From Alphaproteobacteria bacterium (lineage in GTDB: Bacteria; Pseudomonadota; Alphaproteobacteria; Micropepsales; Micropepsaceae), in the NCBI GenBank assembly GCA_028871795.1, contig JAGWMG010000001.1:278786-342785 (forward strand): a stretch of 64,000 nt of DNA, read 5' to 3'. Position 1 is the first letter of the stretch. Every line of letters begins with the position of its first letter. Shown here in pieces: positions 19,247-28,055 of this stretch. Position numbers and translations under genes: made by a program. The notes beneath the pieces are model-generated. The model saw only the letters and a program-made list of their open reading frames with translations, did not search any database and was not told the origin of the DNA.

Positions 19247-22200
19247 ATTTCGTGCGCCTCTTCATCGAACGTCCGGTCGCCACCGCCTTGCTGACGATGG
19301 GGCTGGCTCTGTCCGGCCTCGCCGCGTTCTTTCTCCTGCCGGTGGCGCCGTTGCCCAGCTTCGATCTGCCGGTGATTTTCGTCATGGCGCAAATGCCGGG
19401 CGCTAGTCCGGAGACTATGTCCAGCAGTGTCGCCACGCCGCTGGAGCGCCATCTCGGTGCCATCGCCGATGTCGACGAGATGTCGTCGTCCAGTTCCGTC
19501 GGTTCTACAAGTGTGGTGCTGGTCTTCGGCTCCGATCGCAACATCGACGGCGCCGCGCGCGACGTTCAAGCGGCAATCAACGCCGCACGGGCCGATCTTC
19601 CCGCCGCTTTGCGCTCGAATCCCGTCTACCGCAAGATCAACCCGGCGGATCAGCCGGTGCTCATCCTGGCGATGACCTCCGACACGCTGACGCCGGGCCA
19701 GATCTACGATTCCGCCTCCACGATCGTGCAACAGAAGCTGAGCCAGGTGACAGGCATCGGCCAGGTGCAGCTCGGCGGCAGTTCGCTGCCCGCCGTGCGT
19801 GTGGACCTCAATCCGCGCGCCTTGTTCAAATACGGCATCGGCTTCGAAGACGTGCGCGCGGCGCTTTCCGCGGCCAACGCCAACGCGCCCAAGGGCGCGG
19901 TGGAGGCGGGGTCGCAGCGCTTCCAGATTTACGTCAACGACCAATCGCGCACGGCGACCGATTTCCGCTCGCTGGTCGTCGCCTATCGCAACGGTGCGGC
20001 GGTCAGATTGTCCGACGTCGCGGCAGTCTATGACGGGGTCGAGGATGTGCGCAATCTCGGCATGGCCAACGGAAAACCGGCGATCCTCGTAATTCTCTTC
20101 CGCCAGCCGGGCGCCAACATCATCCAGACGGTCGACAATGTGAAGGCCGCGCTGCCTCAGCTTCAAGCCTCCCTGCCGCGGGCGATTCACTTGATCGTCG
20201 CCAACGACACCACCACGTCCATCCGCGCTTCGTTGCACGATATGCAAATCACGATGGCGATCGCCATCACGCTGGTGATGTTCGTCGTCTATCTGTTCCT
20301 GCGCAATGCCCGCGCCGCCCTGATCCCCTGCATCGCAGTTCCATTGTCGCTGCTCGGCACGTTTGTCGTGATGTACTTGCTCGGCTTTTCGCTCGACAAC
20401 ATGTCGCTGATGGCACTGACGGTGGCGACGGGATTCGTCGTCGACGACGCGATCGTCGTGCTGGAGAATGTGACTCGTTACATCGAGCAGGGCATGTCGC
20501 GCTTCGAGGCGACGTTGATCGGCGCGCGCGAGGTCGGCTTCACGGTCCTGGCGATGAGCCTGTCTCTGATCGCGGTATTTCTGCCCATTCTGCTGATGGG
20601 CGGGATCATCGGGAAGTTCTTCCAGGAATTCGCGGTGACTCTTATGACCGCGATCGTTGTTTCGCTTGTCGTTTCCCTGACGACGACGCCGATGCTCTGC
20701 GCCCATCTCGATCTCCACCGGCAAGACCGCCAGCAGGGCTGGCTTCTGCGCCAATCCGAACGGGTTTTCGAATGGGGTAAGCGCGTTTACGGCAAGTCCC
20801 TTGCCTGGGCGCTCTACAATCCGCGCACGATCATGTTCACCTTGTTCGTGGCGGTGGGCCTTAATTTCTTTCTGTACTATGAAGTTCCCAAGGGGTTTCT
20901 TCCCAGCGAAGACACCGGCGAAATCATGGGCGGCATCCGCGCCGACCAGAGCATTTCGTTCCAGCTGATGGAGAAGAAGTTCACCCAATTCGTGCAAATC
21001 GTCGCCAAGGATGCCGCCGTCGGCAGCGTCGTCGGGTTTACCGGCGGCGGCGGCGGCGGACCGGGCCGCGTCGGCACGAATTCGGGCAATGTCTTCGTCC
21101 AGCTCAAGCCGCTTTCGCAACGAAGCGGCATGACGACCGAGGAGGTTATCCAGCGCTTGAACGGCGAACTCGGCGGCGTGGCAGGTGCGCGCATGTTCCT
21201 GCGCAGCACGGGGAATTTCCGCTCGGGCGGGCGTTCGAGTCTGGCGACCTATCAATACACCCTGCTGGGCGACACGCTCTCCGACGTGGACAAATGGACG
21301 CCGAAAATCACCGCGGCGCTGGAGAACGTCCCCGAGCTGCAAGACGTCAATTCCGACCGCGAAGACCGCGGCCTCGAGGTGGCGCTGTCGATCGACCGCG
21401 CCACGGCGACCAGGCTTGGCGTGAGCGCGTCGCAGATCGACAGCGCTCTCTATGACGCCTTCGGCCAGCGGCAGGTGTCCACGATCTACAACGACCAGAA
21501 CCAGTATCACGTCGTCATGGGCGTGGCGCCGGCGTTCTGGCAAAACCCCGATACTTTGCAGGACATCTATGTCAGCACCTCCGGCGGCGCCGTGTCGGGT
21601 ACGCAGGCCACGGGCGCCGTAGCGGGGACAACGGTGGTTTCCAGCACGGCGGCGCTAACTGCCGCGGATGTCGCCGCCGACGTCCTGCGCAACCAGCAGC
21701 TCAACGCCCTGACCACCAGCGCGCGCGGCGGCGTTTCAACCGGCACGGCCGTCAGCACGCGCCTCGAGAAGATGGTGCCGCTGGCGGCGTTCACCCATTA
21801 CGGACCCAGCACCACGCCGCTTTCGGTCAACCACCAGGGTCCGTTCGTGGCCACGACGTTCTCCTTCAACCTGCCGCCCGGCGAATCCCTGGGCACGGCC
21901 ACGAGCGCCATCCAGCGCACCATGGCCAAACTGAACGTTCCGATCACATTGCACGGCGAATTCGCGGGTAACGCCAAATTGTTCAGCCAATCGATCGCCA
22001 ACGTGCCGCTGCTGCTCGTCGCCGCGATCCTCACGATCTATATCGTGCTTGGCATTCTCTATGAAAGTCTCGTGCATCCCTTGACGATTCTTTCGACGCT
22101 GCCGTCGGCGGGCGTGGGCGCCGTGATCGCCCTGCTCATCACGGGAACCGATTTCAGTCTGCTGGCGGTGATCGGCGTCATCTTGCTGATCGGCATTGTG

Positions 22201-22560
22201 AAGAAGAACGCGATTATGATGATCGATTTCGCACTGGTGGCCGAACGCGACCACGGCCTGAAACCGCGCGACGCCATCTTCGAGGCGTGCCTGTTGCGGT
22301 TCCGCCCGATTATGATGACCACCTTTGCCGCCATCCTGGGCGCGCTGCCGCTGGCGATCGGATTCGGCAGCGGCGGGGGCTTCCGTCAGCCCCTGGGCAT
22401 TTCGATCGTCGGCGGACTGGTGGTCAGCCAGTTGCTGACGCTGTACACGACACCGGTCGTCTATCTCTACATGGACCGCTGGCGGCTGCGCGCCAAACGC
22501 GGCTGGAACCGCTGGTACTCGCGACTGCTGGGCGATCCTGCACCCGAGGCGGCCGAGTAA
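19243..22560 (+). CDS. RND efflux pump permease (MdtC-like)
   Basis: This 1105-aa second RND subunit is translationally coupled to the first (ATGA). The HAE1 motifs repeat: [39 protein letters not shown], and [20 protein letters not shown]. It is about 80 residues longer than its partner. Much of the excess is an Ala/Thr/Ser-rich insertion in the second periplasmic docking region ([16 protein letters not shown]... to about [13 protein letters not shown]), plus a glycine run GGGGGGPGR. These lie where the pump meets the adaptor. The pairing with an MdtB-like subunit points to a heterotrimeric B2C-type pump. Confidence 0.94.
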   Translation: MNFVRLFIERPVATALLTMGLALSGLAAFFLLPVAPLPSFDLPVIFVMAQMPGASPETMSSSVATPLERHLGAIADVDEMSSSSSVGSTSVVLVFGSDRNIDGAARDVQAAINAARADLPAALRSNPVYRKINPADQPVLILAMTSDTLTPGQIYDSASTIVQQKLSQVTGIGQVQLGGSSLPAVRVDLNPRALFKYGIGFEDVRAALSAANANAPKGAVEAGSQRFQIYVNDQSRTATDFRSLVVAYRNGAAVRLSDVAAVYDGVEDVRNLGMANGKPAILVILFRQPGANIIQTVDNVKAALPQLQASLPRAIHLIVANDTTTSIRASLHDMQITMAIAITLVMFVVYLFLRNARAALIPCIAVPLSLLGTFVVMYLLGFSLDNMSLMALTVATGFVVDDAIVVLENVTRYIEQGMSRFEATLIGAREVGFTVLAMSLSLIAVFLPILLMGGIIGKFFQEFAVTLMTAIVVSLVVSLTTTPMLCAHLDLHRQDRQQGWLLRQSERVFEWGKRVYGKSLAWALYNPRTIMFTLFVAVGLNFFLYYEVPKGFLPSEDTGEIMGGIRADQSISFQLMEKKFTQFVQIVAKDAAVGSVVGFTGGGGGGPGRVGTNSGNVFVQLKPLSQRSGMTTEEVIQRLNGELGGVAGARMFLRSTGNFRSGGRSSLATYQYTLLGDTLSDVDKWTPKITAALENVPELQDVNSDREDRGLEVALSIDRATATRLGVSASQIDSALYDAFGQRQVSTIYNDQNQYHVVMGVAPAFWQNPDTLQDIYVSTSGGAVSGTQATGAVAGTTVVSSTAALTAADVAADVLRNQQLNALTTSARGGVSTGTAVSTRLEKMVPLAAFTHYGPSTTPLSVNHQGPFVATTFSFNLPPGESLGTATSAIQRTMAKLNVPITLHGEFAGNAKLFSQSIANVPLLLVAAILTIYIVLGILYESLVHPLTILSTLPSAGVGAVIALLITGTDFSLLAVIGVILLIGIVKKNAIMMIDFALVAERDHGLKPRDAIFEACLLRFRPIMMTTFAAILGALPLAIGFGSGGGFRQPLGISIVGGLVVSQLLTLYTTPVVYLYMDRWRLRAKRGWNRWYSRLLGDPAPEAAE

Positions 22561-22567
22561 CCGCCGG

Positions 22568-23293
22568 CTAAAGGTCCGGCGTATCCTGGATGTCGGGGGC
22601 GCCGTTGCGGATTTCGGAGTTGCGATATTGGCGATAGAGGCTGCGCGTCGTGGCGTAGAAGTCGATCGACGTGCGTTCGATCTGCTCCACCGTGTCGACG
22701 TTTCGCGCCCGCAGATCCAGCACGCTCGCGCCGGTGCGCACGGCGTACCAGGTATCGGAACCGTGGAACTTGATGTAGGTGAGCGGGTCCATGAAGATGT
22801 CGACGACGTCGCCGGTCAGGTCGCGCGGCGGGTCGGGCCCGACGAACGGCAGGACGAGATAAGGCCCTTCGCCGGCGCCCCAGACACCCAGCGTCTGCCC
22901 GAAATCTTCGGAGTGATCGGGGACGCCCATGATGGTTGCGACGTCGAACATGCCGGCAACGCCTATCGTGCTGTTCAGCGTGAATCGTTCCAATGTCTGG
23001 CTGGCGCGAGTGGCCTCGCCCTGGAGGAGGTCGTTGCCGAAGACAACCGGTTTGTCGAGATTAGTCAGGATATTGTGGATGCTGTCGCGCACCGGCACGG
23101 GGACGGCGTGATTGTAGAATTTGGCGACGGGCTTCGCAAAATTCCTGTCGAGCGACATATTGGCATTGAATACCGCCCGGTTGGTCGACTCGTAAGGATC
23201 GTTCTGGGCGATGGCTTCAGGCGTGCTCGTCGCGCAACCTGCCGTCAGAACGGCCACCAAAGCAACCGCCAGGAATAACGAACTCTGCCGCAT
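22568..23293 (-). CDS. mlaA: MlaA (VacJ) family outer-membrane lipoprotein
   Basis: This 241-aa phospholipid-retrograde-transport lipoprotein of the Mla pathway removes misplaced phospholipids from the outer leaflet. MRQSSLFLAVALVAVLTAGC is a lipoprotein signal with the lipobox LTAGC. The mature part has the family signature NDPYESTNRAVFNANMSLDR, RDSIHNILTNLDKPVVFGNDLLQG and GEGPYLVLPFVGPDPPRDLTG. The start at 23293 places the lipobox correctly; the 514-aa ORF in the track reads through the molybdoprotein gene out of frame. No other mla genes are nearby. It converges on mdtC with a short CGCCGG/CCGGCG inverted repeat at the shared end. Confidence 0.95.
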   Translation of the reverse strand: MRQSSLFLAVALVAVLTAGCATSTPEAIAQNDPYESTNRAVFNANMSLDRNFAKPVAKFYNHAVPVPVRDSIHNILTNLDKPVVFGNDLLQGEATRASQTLERFTLNSTIGVAGMFDVATIMGVPDHSEDFGQTLGVWGAGEGPYLVLPFVGPDPPRDLTGDVVDIFMDPLTYIKFHGSDTWYAVRTGASVLDLRARNVDTVEQIERTSIDFYATTRSLYRQYRNSEIRNGAPDIQDTPDL

Positions 23294-23409
23294 ATGAACC
23301 CCGTCGGAAACCCGCGTCCAAGAATCAACCATTAATGTTTCAACATCGTTGAATATCGGGTCTGAATCGGGTCTGGACAAGGGGTAATCGAGGTTTCTTT
23401 GTGGTTTCG

Positions 23410-24180
23410 TCAAATGCCGGCATACCAGTTGTAGCCTTGATCTTCCCAGTATCCGCCACGTCCGCCGTTGATATGGGCAAAGCCCTCTACCAGCTCTATC
23501 CGTCTTACATATTTGGCCATTTTGTAGCCAAGTTGACGTTCCGCGCGCAGCCGCACGGGGGCACCGTGTTCTATTGGCAACGCTTGGCCGTTTAATTCGT
23601 AGGCAAGCAGAGTCTGGGGGTGGGTCGCCTCCAGCAGGTCGAGGCTCTCGTAATAGAACTGCGGTGTATCGCCTGCGACAGCCATGTTGTCGGCGCAATG
23701 GAAGACGACGTAGCGCGCATCCGGTTTTACCTTGGCGGCGGCGAGAACCAATCGCAACGGCATTCCGGTCCACTCGCCGATGCAGCTCCATCCTTCGACG
23801 CAGTCGTGGCGCGTGATCTGCGTGCGCGATGGAAAACCGCGCAGTTCCGCAACGGAAAGCGAAAGGGGCCGCTCCACCAGCCCGCCGACCTCGATACGCC
23901 AATCGCGGAATCCGTTGGCGGCATGTGCGTTGTAGTCGGGGGTCGCGGGATCGAGCGTCCCGTTGGCGCGGAAGACCGGGGCGATGTCCTTTTTCGAGAA
24001 TTCGGGCGCCAGGGTTTGCGAGCCCGCAAACAGCCGTTGCGCGTGGCGTGTCAGGATTTCCACATCCGACAACAGGTCCGTGACCCATTTCCGTTGGGAG
24101 AGGCTGGTGCATCCCGATAACAACACGGCGGCGGCGCCGGCGCCCGCACGGCTCAGGAAACGGCGGCGGTTCTCAGCCAT
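23410..24180 (-). CDS. Molybdopterin-dependent oxidoreductase (YedY/MsrP-like), Tat-exported
   Basis: This 256-aa protein has a sulfite-oxidase-type molybdopterin domain. The N-terminus RRRFLSRAGAGAAAVLLSGC combines a twin-arginine motif with a possible lipobox. The domain runs from about 60 (IAPVFRANGTLDPATP) to the end; TRHDCVEGWSCIGEWTGMPL holds the conserved cysteine (C127) that would ligate molybdenum. It probably reduces or oxidises a periplasmic substrate and exchanges electrons with the cytochrome b encoded just upstream, as in MsrPQ-like pairs. The cytochrome gene overlaps its start by 8 bp. The substrate is unknown; methionine sulfoxide or sulfite are candidates. Confidence 0.88.
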   Translation of the reverse strand: MAENRRRFLSRAGAGAAAVLLSGCTSLSQRKWVTDLLSDVEILTRHAQRLFAGSQTLAPEFSKKDIAPVFRANGTLDPATPDYNAHAANGFRDWRIEVGGLVERPLSLSVAELRGFPSRTQITRHDCVEGWSCIGEWTGMPLRLVLAAAKVKPDARYVVFHCADNMAVAGDTPQFYYESLDLLEATHPQTLLAYELNGQALPIEHGAPVRLRAERQLGYKMAKYVRRIELVEGFAHINGGRGGYWEDQGYNWYAGI

Positions 24181-25033
24181 CTTTGTTGTCCTCGATTGCG
24201 TAGGAACCGGTAATCATCGCGCGAAGATTGTTCCAGCCGCCCGAGAGGATCACCATCACGATGTGCACGACGAGAAATCCGAGAAACGAGAACGCGCAGA
24301 TGAAATGGATCGTCCGCGCGCTCTGCCGTCCGCCGAAGATCCACAATAGTTGAGGGAAGGCGCTGTCCATGGTTGGCGACATGGTGAGCCCCGTCAGCAC
24401 GATGAGCGGTCCCAGCCCGAAGATGACGAAGAGGTAGGCGAGCTTTTGCAGCGTGTTGTAGCGTTTGGCGCCCTCGCCCCTGGGGAATTTAAGCTTGATG
24501 TGATTGGCGATCTGGCGCGGCAGTTGCGCGAGATCGCCTTTCGTCGGCAGAAGATCGCGGCGCGCATGGCCCAGCGCGGCGGCATAAGCCCAGAACAGCA
24601 AGCCGTTGATTGCGAACAGCCAGGCGAAGGCAAAATGCCAGAGCCGGCCCATCGCCAGCCATTGCGGTCCGGGCAGTGTCGCCCAGTCCGGAAAGCCGCG
24701 CGCCGTGCGAATGCCGTCAACATCCGAAGCGCCGAGGACGCCCGTCGTGTCGAAACGCCAAGGTCCGATCTGGGTTACGCCGATCATGCCCTGGTCCGTG
24801 TCCTGTGCGGTCAGCGACAGCACGGGATGGTCGAAATCCGAGCTCTTGCCCCAATACAGCGCCGGATGGGCGTTGAAAATCTGCAGGCCGCTCATCAGGA
24901 GGAACAGCAGGCAGCCCGCGTTGACCCAATGGGAGATGCGGACAAAAACGGTGTGGCGCCGGAAGAAATAATGCGGGCCCGCCGGACGAAGGCCCAAGGC
25001 CCGACGCAGGATCTTTGCAGGCCCGATTTCCAT
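24173..25033 (-). CDS. Cytochrome b561-like membrane subunit
   Basis: This 286-aa inner-membrane di-haem cytochrome b-type protein has membrane helices with histidines at HTVFVRISHWVNAGCLLFLL, LWHFAFAWLFAINGLLFW, LAYLFVIFGLGPLIVLTGL and TIHFICAFSFLGFLVVHIVMVI. It probably passes electrons from quinol to the molybdoprotein encoded next, whose start it overlaps. The start at 25033 is an ATG; the 781-aa ORF in the track includes antisense of uxaC. The pair recalls MsrQ-MsrP but belongs to the b561/formate-dehydrogenase-gamma superfamily rather than MsrQ proper. Confidence 0.87.
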   Translation of the reverse strand: MEIGPAKILRRALGLRPAGPHYFFRRHTVFVRISHWVNAGCLLFLLMSGLQIFNAHPALYWGKSSDFDHPVLSLTAQDTDQGMIGVTQIGPWRFDTTGVLGASDVDGIRTARGFPDWATLPGPQWLAMGRLWHFAFAWLFAINGLLFWAYAAALGHARRDLLPTKGDLAQLPRQIANHIKLKFPRGEGAKRYNTLQKLAYLFVIFGLGPLIVLTGLTMSPTMDSAFPQLLWIFGGRQSARTIHFICAFSFLGFLVVHIVMVILSGGWNNLRAMITGSYAIEDNKDG

Positions 25034-25140
25034 AGCCCCGGCTCCGCGATCAGTCGCCACGGACGATAGCAAGCCTCGCCGGCATCTGCCACGCGTTCGG
25101 GCGGCTATACTTGTCTTTGATGGATATTCGCACCACGCCT

Positions 25141-25153
25141 TGATAACGTTACG
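25141..25153. promoter_or_regulatory. Possible LacI-type operator upstream of uxaC
   Basis: A TAACGTTA palindrome within TGATAACGTTACG lies about 30 bp before the uxaC start. LacI/GalR-family hexuronate regulators bind sites with a central CG in AACGTT. No such regulator gene is in the window, so this is suggestive only. Confidence 0.3.
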
Positions 25154-25183
25154 GTTTGCATACTTCTTTTCAAGGTTTGCGCC

Positions 25184-26596
25184 ATGACGTCCGTGCTCCG
25201 TCTTCATCCAGACCGCTTCTTTCCACCGGACGAGTCGGTCCGCAGCGTGGCGCGCCACCTGTTCGCCCAGGTCGAGAAGCTGCCGATCATCAGCCCGCAC
25301 GGGCACACCGACCCCGCCTGGTTCGCGGCCGATGCGCCGTTCGAGGACGCCACGAGCCTGTTCCTGTGGCCCGACCATTACGTCCTGCGCATGCTTTACA
25401 GCCAGGGCATCGGATTTGACCGCCTCGGGATTGCCCCCGTCGACGGCAAACCGGCCACGGCCGACCGCCGCGCGGTCTGGAGACTGTTCGCCGAAAACTA
25501 TCACCTGTTCCGCGGTACGCCCTCGCGGACCTGGCTTGATCACGCCTTCGCGACGGTCTTTGGGCTGGAGGTGCGCCTCGAAAGAACCACGGCCGATCTT
25601 TACTACGACACCATCGGCGAGGCGCTGGCGAGGCCCGATTTCCGTCCGCGCGCGCTGTTCAAGCGCTTCGACATCGAAGTCCTGGCCACCACCGAAAGTG
25701 CCACCGACGCGCTCGTGCATCACGCCAGGATCAAGTCCGAGTGGGGCGGGCGCGTCGTCACCACCTTCCGCCCCGACGGCGTGGTCGATCCCGATGCCGA
25801 AGGCTTCACGGCGAACGTCGCGCTTCTCGGTGAGCTGACCAAGGAGAATACCGCCGCCTGGAAAGGCTATCTGCAGGCGCTCGCCAACCGGCGCGCCTTC
25901 TTCCGTGCTCACGGCGCCACCGCCACCGATCACGGCCATCCCACGCCTCGGACCGCCGATCTGGCCGCGAACGAATGCCAGGGCCTGCTCGACCGCGCGC
26001 TCAAGGGCACGCTGGCGGCGGGCGAAGCCGAGCTGTTCCGCGCCCAGATGCTGACCGAAATGGCGCTGATGTCGTGCGAGGACGGCATGGCGATGCAGAT
26101 CCATCCGGGTTCGTGGCGCAACCACAATCCGGCGCTGTTCGCCGCTTACGGGCGCGATCGCGGCGCCGACATTCCGATGCGCACCAGCTACGTGGACACG
26201 CTGAAGCCGCTGCTCGACCGCATCGGCAGCCGCACGGACCTCACCATCATCTTGTTCACGCTCGACGAGAGCAATTACGCGCGCGAGCTGGCCCCGCTCG
26301 CCGGCCACTATCCCTGCCTCAAGCTCGGGCCGGCCTGGTGGTTCCACGATTCGCCCGAAGGCATGATGCGTTTCCGCCGCCAGACGACCGAGACGGCGGG
26401 CTTCTACAACACGGTCGGCTTCAACGACGATACGCGCGCCTTTCTCTCGATCCCGGCGCGCCACGATCTGGCGCGGCGCATCGACTGCGCCTATCTGGCG
26501 GAACTGGTGGTGACGCATCGCCTGGCCGAAAGCGAAGCGGCGGAGATCGCGGTCGACCTCGCCTACAATCTGCCGAAGAAGGCGTACAAGCTATAG
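25184..26596 (+). CDS. uxaC: Glucuronate/uronate isomerase
   Basis: This enzyme interconverts D-glucuronate with fructuronate and D-galacturonate with tagaturonate, the first step of bacterial hexuronate catabolism. At 470 aa it is full length. Family features are the N-terminal LPIISPHGHTDPAWFA (metal-binding histidines), LYYDTIGEALARPDFRPRALF, LATTESATDALVHH, MALMSCEDGMAMQIHPGSWRNHN and the C-terminal LAYNLPKKAYKL. No other hexuronate genes flank it. Its stop overlaps the stop of the convergent thiolase gene by 6 bp. Confidence 0.97.
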   Translation: MTSVLRLHPDRFFPPDESVRSVARHLFAQVEKLPIISPHGHTDPAWFAADAPFEDATSLFLWPDHYVLRMLYSQGIGFDRLGIAPVDGKPATADRRAVWRLFAENYHLFRGTPSRTWLDHAFATVFGLEVRLERTTADLYYDTIGEALARPDFRPRALFKRFDIEVLATTESATDALVHHARIKSEWGGRVVTTFRPDGVVDPDAEGFTANVALLGELTKENTAAWKGYLQALANRRAFFRAHGATATDHGHPTPRTADLAANECQGLLDRALKGTLAAGEAELFRAQMLTEMALMSCEDGMAMQIHPGSWRNHNPALFAAYGRDRGADIPMRTSYVDTLKPLLDRIGSRTDLTIILFTLDESNYARELAPLAGHYPCLKLGPAWWFHDSPEGMMRFRRQTTETAGFYNTVGFNDDTRAFLSIPARHDLARRIDCAYLAELVVTHRLAESEAAEIAVDLAYNLPKKAYKL

Positions 26597-27763
26597 CCGC
26601 TCGACGATCGTCACGTTGGCCATGCCGCCGCCTTCGCACATGGTCTGCAGGCCGTAGCGTTTGTTGGTGTCGCGCAGCGCGTGCACCAGCGTCGTCATCA
26701 GCTTGGTGCCGGAGGCGCCCAGCGGATGGCCAAGCGCGATGGCCCCGCCGCGCAGGTTCAGCCGCGAAGGATCGGCGCCAGTTTCCTTGAGCCAGGCCAA
26801 AGGCACCGGCGCGAAAGCTTCGTTCACCTCGTAGAGATCGATGTCGGCGATCTTCATCCCGCTCTTGGCCAGTGCGCGCTTGGTCGCCGCGATCGGCGCA
26901 TCCAGCATGATGACGGGATCGCCGCCCACGACCGTCATGGCGTGGATGCGCGCCAGCGGCTTGGCCCCCAGCCGTTTCAATCCGGCTTCGTTGGCGACGA
27001 GCACGCCGGAGGCGCCGTCGCAAATCTGGCTCGAGGTCGCCGCGGTGATGGCGCCGCCTTCGCGGATCAGCTTGACGGCTTTGATGGCCTCCAGGCTGGC
27101 GTCGAAGCGCACACCTTCGTCCACCGCATGTTCCCCCTTGCTGCCGTCTTCCAGCGTTATGGAGAGCGGCACGATCTCGCGGGCGAATGCTCCCGCCGTG
27201 GTCGCGGCGGCGGCTTTCCTGTGGCTGTCGTAGGCGAATTGATCGAGCGCATCCCTCGTGAGGCGGTATTTTTCCGCCATCATCTCGGCGCCGACGAACT
27301 GGCTGAATTGCACGCCGGGATAGCGCGCGGCGATCCTCGGGCTCATATAGGTGCCGAAGTTGTTTTGCGCCGGCAGCATCACGGAAAGTCCCATCGGCAC
27401 GCGCGTCATGCTCTCGACGCCGCCCGCGATCACCACATCCATCGCGCCGCACATCACGGCCTGCGCCGCGAAGTGCAGGGCTTGCTGGGAAGAGCCGCAC
27501 TGGCGGTCCACGCTCGTCGCGGGCACGCTGTCGGGTAGTTTGGAGGCGAGCACCGCATTGCGCGCGACGTTGACGGCCTGTTCGCCGATCTGCATGACGC
27601 AGCCCAAGATCACGTCCTCGATCACCGCGGGATCGGCGTTGGCGCGCGTCACCAAGGCGTCGATCAGCGCTCCGCCCAGATCGGCCGGATGCCAATCCTT
27701 GAGCTTGCCGCCTTTGCGTGCGCCGGCCGTGCGTGCCGCTGCGACGATATAAGCTTCTGCCAT
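26591..27763 (-). CDS. Thiolase (acetyl-CoA C-acyltransferase)
   Basis: This 390-aa thiolase condenses or cleaves acyl-CoA. The acylated cysteine lies in VDRQCGSSQQAL (about residue 90), the catalytic His in GGAIALGHPLGASG, the NEAFAPV motif follows the family, and the second cysteine is in MCEGGGMANVTI at the end. Sequence details (VPMGLSVMLPAQNNFGTYMSP) resemble degradative FadA-like thiolases more than PhaA, so fatty-acid beta-oxidation is likely. The ATG at 27763 has a GGAG ribosome site; longer track ORFs are not needed. Confidence 0.94.
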   Translation of the reverse strand: MAEAYIVAAARTAGARKGGKLKDWHPADLGGALIDALVTRANADPAVIEDVILGCVMQIGEQAVNVARNAVLASKLPDSVPATSVDRQCGSSQQALHFAAQAVMCGAMDVVIAGGVESMTRVPMGLSVMLPAQNNFGTYMSPRIAARYPGVQFSQFVGAEMMAEKYRLTRDALDQFAYDSHRKAAAATTAGAFAREIVPLSITLEDGSKGEHAVDEGVRFDASLEAIKAVKLIREGGAITAATSSQICDGASGVLVANEAGLKRLGAKPLARIHAMTVVGGDPVIMLDAPIAATKRALAKSGMKIADIDLYEVNEAFAPVPLAWLKETGADPSRLNLRGGAIALGHPLGASGTKLMTTLVHALRDTNKRYGLQTMCEGGGMANVTIVERL

Positions 27764-27818
27764 CTGTGTTTCTCCTGCCCGCCGCTGCGGCGGAATTGAC
27801 ACAACTCCTGCAAATACA

Positions 27819-27850
27819 GTGACTTGCGGAATACAAAATGTTGTAGTCAC
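27819..27850. promoter_or_regulatory. Nested inverted repeats upstream of the thiolase gene
   Basis: GTGACT and AGTCAC form perfect arms 20 bp apart, and TACAA-AATG-TTGTA is nested off-centre inside. The site lies 56-87 bp upstream of the thiolase start, in the gap shared with the TonB receptor. It could be a TetR-type operator for fatty-acid genes; this is inference from symmetry alone. Confidence 0.35.
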
Positions 27851-28055
27851 GAAACTGTCGTATTAACATGAGGAAAGGTGTAAGTTAACGGCATAAGGCT
27901 GAGTAGCCCAAGCGAAATGCTGCCGGCCGGAGCGGGGTCAATGACAGGGGCTTTCACGAGCAATTCGTGAAGGACGGCACGTCTCCGACACGGTCCGCAG
28001 AGGCCGGGCGCGTGGTTTGGTGCGTCTAATCAGCAGGAAAAGGGGGAATACCAAA

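Noticed and set aside
19204-21543. 779-aa minus ORF (and 15947-18211, 754 aa) opposite the RND pump genes
   Set aside because: Arg/His/Asp-rich composition typical of antisense translation of membrane-protein genes.
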